In this document: positions 1 through 4,759 of the stretch, in pieces
How the letters are laid out: every line of letters starts with the position of its first letter
How positions within the stretch are numbered: the stretch's first letter is position 1
DNA from: JBMZCV01 sp049613665
GTDB lineage: Bacteria > Bacteroidota > Bacteroidia > Chitinophagales > UBA2359
Direction of reading: 5' to 3'
DNA: 7,473 bases
NCBI GenBank assembly: GCA_049613665.1
Contig: JBMZCV010000217.1
Coordinates: 1-7,473 of the forward strand
The notes under the pieces: model-generated
Told to the model about the DNA's origin: nothing
The model's database searches: none
What the model saw: only the letters and a program-made list of their open reading frames with translations
Made by a program: the position numbers and the translations under genes

Positions 1-1451
1 CAAGTTTAATAACACAAAACAAACAAAATGACTTAATAAGTAACAGGTCTAATGACATTCATACAATAGAAGTTTTTGAAGCTTTTGATAGGATTTTGCC
101 TTCTTGGAATGCCAAAGATGCCTATTCTTATATAGAGGATTTTACAGTTGATGCCACAAATGGAACAAAGGTGTTTTTTCAAGGCATAGGCTGCGAAATA
201 GAAGCCTTGCAATTGCCACCACCTACAATTAGGTTTAAAGGCATAAATGCTAATGATTTTTCAGCCACTGGTAGTGACTTTTCTGAATATCGTTTATTTA
301 TTAGCAATATAGAGGAGTTTGGCTGGACGGCTGGCACAAATACTGCTTCAGGCAGTTTTGCCAGTTTGCCAGATGGCGAAAGAATTAATGTTCAGGTTCG
401 GAATGCTAGTGGCGATACTGCCAACGACTATTGGGTGAGACCAGACAACACTATAAGCATCAATAAAACAAAGCTAGATAATGATGGCGACTACGCTAAT
501 GTAGCAGTTGATTTAGATGTGCTTGCTTATGACAATATAATAGTAAACCCAACTCCTACTAATGGCTTTAATGTTACATTTAGGATTTATAGGAATGGCA
601 CACTCAGAGCTATCAGACCCTTTCCTATCGCTAATGTAGAGCAGGTAGAAACTTTTACGTTTGACCTGGCTGACTTGGCTATAAATAATGGCAATTTTAC
701 TATTGAAGCTTTGGTAAATGACAATATAGGTACTGAATTGGTAGCTAGTAGTGATACTTATACGGAGCCTATGGCGAGTGGAAATTTATTACTTGCACCG
801 AAAATCGCCTATGACCATGTAAGTAGTACCATATCAAATGACCCCAGTCCTCCATCAATTGCAATACCTCATAGACTGCATTTTGATTTTTTGAACGGAG
901 CAAATCCTGTATCTTATTTGTGGGAAATTTCAACGCCCACAGGATTTGGCGATATTGAAACTGCTCCATTTCAGTCCATTACAAGTGTGCCTGAATATGC
1001 CACAAGTATAGGTGTCAATACGGCAAATTTAGAGTTAGTAATAACGGATGTGGTATTACTTAATATCTTGAGATTAACTGTTACCGACAACTTAGGTAAT
1101 ACCGCACAATCAACAGCTTTGGTTTCAGTAGATAGCGATAAGGTAGATATTTACATATTTCAAGCATCTTGGACTCTTGATGCAAGCAATGTATTGACTG
1201 CGGTTTCTGATGACACTTATAGCATTAGTATTGATGGAGCGACATTTACTACGCCAGCTTTGCCTGCTACTACAACATGGTATTTTGATAGCGATGGCGA
1301 TAAAGTAACAGACCTGACAGAAACGACAGCCGTAACCAATATCACGAATACTTACACAACAGGTACGACAACAACATATTTTTCACCAGAGGTGGGTTTT
1401 GGCTCTCAAGTATTCAATCTATCACAGCAGAGCAAAGTTGTAGTTTACTAA
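1..1451 (+). CDS. Large beta-rich protein with Ig/PKD-like segments, 5' end outside the window
   Basis: The reading frame is open to the left edge (first full codon at base 3), and the residues before the only nearby start-like codon (TTG at 96) read as normal protein, e.g. NDIHTIEVFEAFDRILPSWN. The gene therefore begins upstream and only its last 482 codons are seen. The visible part lacks membrane segments and is rich in Thr, Asn, Asp and Val, with alternating beta-strand patterns. Stretches such as VSYLWEIST followed by LRLTVTDNLGNTAQS (about 910-1110) resemble PKD/Ig-like folds. Near the C-terminus, DSDGDKVTD (1287-1313) has the D-x-D-G-D-x3-D spacing of thrombospondin-type-3 calcium loops. 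It ends 10 nt before the next gene, so co-transcription is likely. A structural, fibre or adhesin role is inferred from composition and from the fibre-like neighbours. I do not recognise the family. Confidence 0.8.
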   Translation, partial: SLITQNKQNDLISNRSNDIHTIEVFEAFDRILPSWNAKDAYSYIEDFTVDATNGTKVFFQGIGCEIEALQLPPPTIRFKGINANDFSATGSDFSEYRLFISNIEEFGWTAGTNTASGSFASLPDGERINVQVRNASGDTANDYWVRPDNTISINKTKLDNDGDYANVAVDLDVLAYDNIIVNPTPTNGFNVTFRIYRNGTLRAIRPFPIANVEQVETFTFDLADLAINNGNFTIEALVNDNIGTELVASSDTYTEPMASGNLLLAPKIAYDHVSSTISNDPSPPSIAIPHRLHFDFLNGANPVSYLWEISTPTGFGDIETAPFQSITSVPEYATSIGVNTANLELVITDVVLLNILRLTVTDNLGNTAQSTALVSVDSDKVDIYIFQASWTLDASNVLTAVSDDTYSISIDGATFTTPALPATTTWYFDSDGDKVTDLTETTAVTNITNTYTTGTTTTYFSPEVGFGSQVFNLSQQSKVVVY

Positions 1452-1461
1452 ACTGAAAACC

Positions 1462-2151
1462 ATGAAAAAAATACTAATATTAGCATTTTGCTTTTTACTA
1501 TCTAAGCTTTGCTTTGCACAATGGAATGGTCAAGGTTGGAATGTTCAGCCTACACAAGTGGCAGATATGCTTTGGGAAATAAACGCAGACAATAATTTGT
1601 CTAACAAAGATATAAACGGTAGAACTATGGCTGTATTTGGCGACAATGTATTTGGCTTTGGCATAAAAGGCGGTATGATTCGTCATTTGGGATTAAATCC
1701 TCAAAATCTTGCCTTCAGTTTTTCTGGAGATGTGTCGGCTTCAACAGGCAATGCAGCCGACACATTGGTTTCGCAAATAGGCGTAGCTATACCATCGCAA
1801 AATATAGCTGCTTTTTTTAGAACTGCTCCTTATGCTGCTACTATCAATTATGACGATATAACAGTAAGCAATGATATTACGCTAGACAATAGTGGTATCC
1901 AAACAAATGCTAGTGAAGACTATGACTTGAATGTCGGTCAAAACTATGATTTGTCAGCTAATCAAGTCACCATCAATTCGTCATCTATTGTGCAGCTAAA
2001 TCCATCTGACCACACAACAACCACAAAAGACATCTACATTACCGATGCTACCAAAGGAGTTATATTAAAAACCGACACAGGAATTTGTGTTCGTATGCAA
2101 ATAAATGATGCCTTTCAAATTACAACAACACCATTAATCGTTTGTCCATAA
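1462..2151 (+). CDS. Exported protein with phage tail-fibre-like C-terminus (229 aa)
   Basis: The ATG at 1462 gives a textbook Sec signal peptide: basic MKK, a hydrophobic core ILILAFCFLLS, then LCFA with likely cleavage before Q20 (mature QWNGQGWN). The mature part is beta-prone and rich in Asn, Asp, Thr and Ser, with no catalytic motif that I can see. Residues about 135-190 look like beta-helix or fibre sequence (DITVSNDITLDNSGIQ, YDLSANQVTINSSS). The C-terminus, DIYITDATKGVILKTDTG and then a short strand pair ending in CP, follows the 'ATKGIILKSPNGT...' pattern that I know from C-termini of Bacteroidota phage tail and fibre proteins. A cleavable signal peptide is unusual for a phage fibre and suggests a surface or periplasmic component. 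The gene follows its upstream neighbour by 10 nt and its stop overlaps the next start by one base. The function is inferred, not established. Confidence 0.85.
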   Translation: MKKILILAFCFLLSKLCFAQWNGQGWNVQPTQVADMLWEINADNNLSNKDINGRTMAVFGDNVFGFGIKGGMIRHLGLNPQNLAFSFSGDVSASTGNAADTLVSQIGVAIPSQNIAAFFRTAPYAATINYDDITVSNDITLDNSGIQTNASEDYDLNVGQNYDLSANQVTINSSSIVQLNPSDHTTTTKDIYITDATKGVILKTDTGICVRMQINDAFQITTTPLIVCP

Positions 2152-2933
2152 TGCCAACATTCAATCATATACACTACCAACAAGGCATGAACGAAGCCGA
2201 CATTTTGGCTTTGAGTAGTGCCAATAATGCAGTTGCTGGACAATTTTATTATGCCATCGATACGGCTCAATATTTTGTCGGACAGCTTGATGGAACAGCG
2301 ATGCCATTTCCTGCTACTTTCAATCTCATTGATTTGGCACAACTTTGTGGCGATTTGCCATTTAAAGCAGCCGTGCAAACAGAAACATTTAATATTGGTA
2401 CACATACAGTAGCCGATTCTAGTGTGTTTGACAGCTTCATAACAGCACGTCCAAACTTGCAAAATGCCTATTTTTATCGTTTTACATGGTTGCAAGGTAT
2501 GAAAAACAACTTAATCAACCCAAATTTGCGAAGATTAAGACAATATTTTGGTTCTACAAATGGCAATCCATGGCCAGAAATGCCTATCGCAAATAGCTTG
2601 ATAGAGTTCAGAATACAAAGCGATGCCGATGCACCATCAAGCATTCCAGCAAGTTGGACAAATGCAAAACGACTACAACAAATCCGCTATCAAAGAAATG
2701 GACTTTCAAGTGTTCAGTGTGATAACATGACACAAGACTTTGAAACACGAATTTTGGGAGGCATGGGTTCGCTCTACAACGGCATCCACTATCTATATTT
2801 AAATGCAACAGGAACAAATGCCAATGCAAGACCAACACTAGCCACTCATATTGCTAATGCTTGGACAGACAATGGCACTTATTTATCAAAAACAATAGCA
2901 GGCAAAAATTGCCGTGTTTATTACAATCCATAA
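2151..2933 (+). CDS. Tail-fibre-like protein with leucine-rich-repeat-like C-terminal half (260 aa)
   Basis: I place the start at the ATG at 2151, which shares its A with the previous stop (TAATG, 2149-2153); a TTG three codons upstream lies inside the preceding gene. There is no signal peptide, unlike the gene before it. The N-terminus (about 1-55) contains NAVAGQFYYAIDTAQYFVG and then LDGT, similar to the 'G-x-YYxxDT-x-x-x-Y-x-G-x-x-DGT' module near the N-termini of many phage fibre proteins. From about residue 100 there are evenly spaced strand motifs: LQNAYFYR (103), LRRLRQYF (126), LIEFRIQS (150), LQQIRYQRN (175) and HYLYLNAT (213). The first four are 23-25 residues apart, the size of a leucine-rich repeat. 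It ends in CRVYYNP. A receptor-binding or adhesive role is plausible but inferred. Gene 4 begins 6 nt downstream. Confidence 0.82.
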   Translation: MPTFNHIHYQQGMNEADILALSSANNAVAGQFYYAIDTAQYFVGQLDGTAMPFPATFNLIDLAQLCGDLPFKAAVQTETFNIGTHTVADSSVFDSFITARPNLQNAYFYRFTWLQGMKNNLINPNLRRLRQYFGSTNGNPWPEMPIANSLIEFRIQSDADAPSSIPASWTNAKRLQQIRYQRNGLSSVQCDNMTQDFETRILGGMGSLYNGIHYLYLNATGTNANARPTLATHIANAWTDNGTYLSKTIAGKNCRVYYNP

Positions 2934-2939
2934 AAAATC

Positions 2940-3401
2940 ATGAAAAAAAATTGGTTTAAAAGAAAATTTCCAAAGCTGTGGCGTTTTTTCCACTCGCTAA
3001 ACGGCAAAAAAATAGAACAGGCGATTTGGGATGCCGTCAAACTCGTTGAGCAAATCAAAAAGCTAGTAAATAGCGACTATATCGAATGGCTCACAAATAT
3101 GACAAATGGGAAAACAGACGATAAACTCATTGCTTTTTTGCGTCAATTTATCCCTCATTTTCATCAACTGCTCAAAGACCATGTAAAATTTGGTGCTTGC
3201 TTTCGTTCCGATGGTACGGATTTGGAAAAGCTAATTTGCATTTTTGATACCCTGCAATACATCAAAAATAATCAGAATGGCTACTTCAAAACATTGTTGA
3301 AAGATATTGCAAAGCTTATTTCTAAAACTAAAAACGCTAAACTGGACGATAATACACTTGATGATGATATTGAAGTGGCTTATCGTCAAATTAGAAAATA
3401 A
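2940..3401 (+). CDS. Basic helical protein resembling small phage late-operon proteins (153 aa)
   Basis: The ATG at 2940 lies 6 nt after the previous stop. The protein has no signal peptide and no clear membrane span. The first 15 residues are strongly basic and aromatic (KKNWFKRKFPKLWR), which could bind nucleic acid or a membrane surface. The rest is predicted helical, with amphipathic stretches at about 23-45 (KKIEQAIWDAVKLVEQIKKL), 60-80 (DDKLIAFLRQFIPHFHQLL) and 93-130, and an acidic tail LDDNTLDDDIE (135-145). The sequence around residues 47-75, an Ile/Leu-rich helix followed by a TDDKLIAFLRQFIP segment, resembles small unnamed proteins near tail and lysis genes of Bacteroidota phages as I remember them. 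I do not know a function. Its position suggests a particle-associated or lysis-region accessory, but this is weak inference. Confidence 0.78.
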   Translation: MKKNWFKRKFPKLWRFFHSLNGKKIEQAIWDAVKLVEQIKKLVNSDYIEWLTNMTNGKTDDKLIAFLRQFIPHFHQLLKDHVKFGACFRSDGTDLEKLICIFDTLQYIKNNQNGYFKTLLKDIAKLISKTKNAKLDDNTLDDDIEVAYRQIRK

Positions 3402-3415
3402 TACAAAGCAAGAAA

Positions 3416-3859
3416 ATGAAAATATTTGTCCTGTTTGCAGACGAAGATACGCAGCAAGCTGGCGAAATATTGAAACATTTAGAGCTGCTCGAAAAGGTAG
3501 AATTTGATGTGATTAGCCAAAATGACATCATCGCTAGTGAAGATGTAGAGCGGTTTTTTGAGCAACATATCAAGGATGCCAAAGTTATTATTTTAATGCT
3601 CAGTATTGACTTTGATCTTGATTTTTGGCTCGAAAAGATACCGAAAGAAAAATCAATCTTTGCCATCTACTTACGACATCTCGACAAAGAACTGTATTTC
3701 AAAAACATAAAACACACTAATTTTACACTTTTAAACAAAATACCTACACAAACCACAGATAACTATTATAGCAAGATACTGCAAACACTTAAAACAAAAC
3801 TAATTTCAGAGGCTTCGGCCCAGAACTTCAACGATGAACTGCTATTATGGTTTTTCTAA
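3416..3859 (+). CDS. TIR-like domain protein (147 aa)
   Basis: The whole protein looks like one compact TIR-type flavodoxin-like fold. Strand 1 KIFVLFA (2-8) leads into the box-1-like ADED; helix A is about 12-27; strand B is FDVIS; the BB-loop equivalent is QNDIIASEDVERFF (35-48); strand C is AKVIILMLS (55-63), followed by SIDFDLDFWLEK (63-74), the counterpart of the 'S-x-x-F-x-x-S-x-x-W/F-x-x-x-E' segment; strand D is SIFAIYLR; NKIPTQTTD (108-115) sits where TIR proteins often have 'LP...P'. Many bacterial TIR domains hydrolyse NAD+ or make cyclic ADP-ribose signals in immunity. Here the Trp-Glu spacing (W71, E73) is not the usual one and the BB-loop glycine is absent, so enzymatic activity is uncertain; it could be an adaptor or a degenerate copy. 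No sensor or effector domain is fused. It starts 14 nt after gene 4 and its end overlaps gene 6. Confidence 0.8.
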   Translation: MKIFVLFADEDTQQAGEILKHLELLEKVEFDVISQNDIIASEDVERFFEQHIKDAKVIILMLSIDFDLDFWLEKIPKEKSIFAIYLRHLDKELYFKNIKHTNFTLLNKIPTQTTDNYYSKILQTLKTKLISEASAQNFNDELLLWFF

Positions 3860-4020
3860 ATACTAATTTAACATTCGGTTTCTTTTTTAATACGCTTGTA
3901 TTTGTATTCCTCTGTGCTTGCTTTGTCGTCATTTATGCCTTTGCGAAGTACCACGATTACAAGCTGAAAAAGGAACGCAACATATTATTCAAACAATATT
4001 TAAAGAACAAACTAAACTAA
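3847..4020 (+). CDS. Single-span membrane microprotein (57 aa)
   Basis: This small ORF starts with ATG inside the end of the TIR-like gene (13-bp overlap, different frame) and stops 7 nt before the next start, which fits translational coupling. It encodes one long hydrophobic segment at about residues 8-33 (core FFFNTLVFVFLCACFVVIYA), followed by a strongly basic, polar tail of about 23 residues (KYHDYKLKKERN, then KQYLKNKLN). By the positive-inside rule the tail should be cytoplasmic and the short N-terminus outside. It has no lipobox or cleavage site. The architecture fits a membrane anchor, a pinholin- or spanin-like small protein, or a membrane partner for the TIR-like protein. None of these can be chosen from sequence alone. 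The overlap, unbroken frame and clean topology argue that it is a real gene. Confidence 0.68.
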   Translation: MVFLNTNLTFGFFFNTLVFVFLCACFVVIYAFAKYHDYKLKKERNILFKQYLKNKLN

Positions 4021-4027
4021 ACAAGCC

Positions 4028-4360
4028 ATGCTAAAGAAAATATCTAATTGTATCGTGCTGTTATTATTTCTGACAGCAAGCATCGTATTCGCTCAAAATG
4101 AGAGCGAAATCCCTATCGCTGACCATGAAACTACCGTCTTGCAAGGATATGGCGAGGCTCTCGCAGCACCTTTCAGCAAAGCAGGGAAAGCTCTGGCTGT
4201 TCCTTTGGGTTATGCAGGGAAATTGGTGGTTGATATGCTGTCGCCATCTGCTGCCGCTAGTGATGATACTTTGGTCAGTTATGAGGCTGAAAAATATGAG
4301 CCTGATATGTTGATGGCGAAGCAGCTGGCTGTTAATCAGAGTGCTTTTAGTGGGAAGTAA
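4028..4360 (+). CDS. Small exported protein with tandem 11-residue repeat (110 aa)
   Basis: The ATG at 4028 begins a Sec signal peptide: MLKK, hydrophobic core IVLLLFLTASIVFA, likely cleavage after A22 before QNES. There is no lipobox cysteine. The mature protein of about 88 residues has a central amphipathic region in which AAPFSKAGKAL is followed directly by AVPLGYAGKLV, a clear tandem 11-residue repeat with conserved Pro and AGK. A weaker partial copy, GYGEAL, precedes it. The Gly/Ala spacing would allow close helix packing or membrane insertion. The C-terminal third is acidic and Ser/Ala-rich. I recognise no family. It is the last gene before the terminator and lies 7 nt after the microprotein, so it belongs to the same unit. 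It could be an envelope-associated component or a membrane-active peptide; both are guesses. Confidence 0.78.
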   Translation: MLKKISNCIVLLLFLTASIVFAQNESEIPIADHETTVLQGYGEALAAPFSKAGKALAVPLGYAGKLVVDMLSPSAAASDDTLVSYEAEKYEPDMLMAKQLAVNQSAFSGK

Positions 4361-4378
4361 AATATATTGTTATAATAC

Positions 4379-4428
4379 AAAAAAACGTCTTTTTGAGTGA
4401 TTAGATTCGCTTGGAAGACGTTTTTTTT
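4379..4428 (+). terminator. Intrinsic terminator closing the left operon
   Basis: The left arm AAAAAAACGTCTT (4379-4391) pairs perfectly with AAGACGTTTTTTT (4415-4427) to give a 13-bp stem around a 23-nt loop, with eight T residues on the 3' side (4421-4428). The A-run on the 5' side means it could also work on the opposite strand. It begins 18 nt after the stop of the 110-aa gene and separates the left operon from the protease gene. Confidence 0.9.
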
Positions 4429-4516
4429 GTTTGTGCATGAAAGCAGATTTCTATTATTAAATAAGCTTTATTTGTCTAAGTAGCCTTTTGATTCAGTTTT
4501 TTAAACTTTTTTCATG

Positions 4517-4628
4517 TATTTTTGACCTAATACAAATGAATAAAATTCACAATTCATAAGTTGTTATTACATAGTATCTTAGTCTAGTTTTTGACTACTA
4601 TAAATAAGGTGCAAAATTTATTTTTGAC
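4517..4628 (+). repeat. Repeated TTTTTGAC motif, three copies
   Basis: TTTTTGAC occurs at 4519-4526, 4588-4595 and 4621-4628. The first and third copies extend to the identical 10-mer TATTTTTGAC (4517-4526 and 4619-4628). Each 10-mer contains a perfect Bacteroidota -7 pattern TAnnTTTG. They may be alternative promoter elements or a regulator's binding site. In such AT-rich DNA, chance recurrence is possible. Confidence 0.4.
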
Positions 4629-4672
4629 ATAAAAAGTGCTATTTTATGTTTTTGGAAGTTTAAATACTTTTG
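4590..4672 (+). promoter_or_regulatory. Candidate promoter(s) for the metalloprotease gene
   Basis: Bacteroidota primary sigma factors recognise TTTG at -33 and TAnnTTTG at -7. Perfect -7 boxes lie at 4619-4626 (TATTTTTG, with TTTG at 4590-4593, a 25-nt gap that is longer than usual) and 4665-4672 (TACTTTTG, no good -33 element). Another option is TTTG at 4623-4626, 18 nt before the near-match TATGTTTT at 4645-4652, which has the best spacing. All would start transcription upstream of the ATG at 4760. Which one is used cannot be decided by eye. Confidence 0.35.
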
Positions 4673-4759
4673 TTTAGTTTTATAACAAAAAATTGAATAT
4701 TCATTACAATGTTCTATTTTATTAATTACATTTTCAAAACTTTTTTAAATTTTATGTTT

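Larger units (their letters stand above)
4429..4759. other. AT-rich intergenic gap without genes
   Basis: These roughly 330 bases contain only very short ORFs (under 10 codons), no tRNA-like cloverleaf, no transposase remnant and no long inverted repeat that I can see. The visible structure consists of TAnnTTTG-type boxes and the repeated octamer described separately, so this is most likely the 5' regulatory region and leader of the metalloprotease gene. Confidence 0.6.

Noticed and set aside
96..98. TTG as the start of the first gene
   Set aside because: The frame is open to base 3 with protein-like sequence upstream, so this codon is internal and the gene is cut by the window edge. The ATG at 28 is in another frame and stops after two codons.
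2142..2150. TTG start for the LRR-like protein
   Set aside because: An ATG at 2151 in the same frame forms a typical TAATG overlap with the preceding stop and is the better start.
2115..2838. Minus-strand ORFs opposite genes 2 and 3 (2115-2495 and 2608-2838)
   Set aside because: Their translations are Cys/His/Ile-rich without domain character and lie antisense to well-formed genes; they are shadows.
2151..2933. Diversity-generating retroelement target (variable fibre protein)
   Set aside because: No reverse transcriptase, no template/variable repeat pair and no C-type-lectin-like C-terminus visible in the window.
3391..3666. Minus-strand 91-aa ORF opposite the TIR-like gene
   Set aside because: Ser- and Phe-rich low-complexity translation antisense to a gene with a recognisable fold; no support as a gene.
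4098..4313. 71-aa + strand ORF inside the repeat-protein gene
   Set aside because: Out-of-frame shadow; the enclosing frame has a signal peptide, a repeat and proper operon spacing.
4429..4708. Possible tRNA, attachment site or small RNA in the gap
   Set aside because: No cloverleaf, GC-rich stem or direct repeat long enough to be an att site; only AT-rich promoter-like elements are visible.
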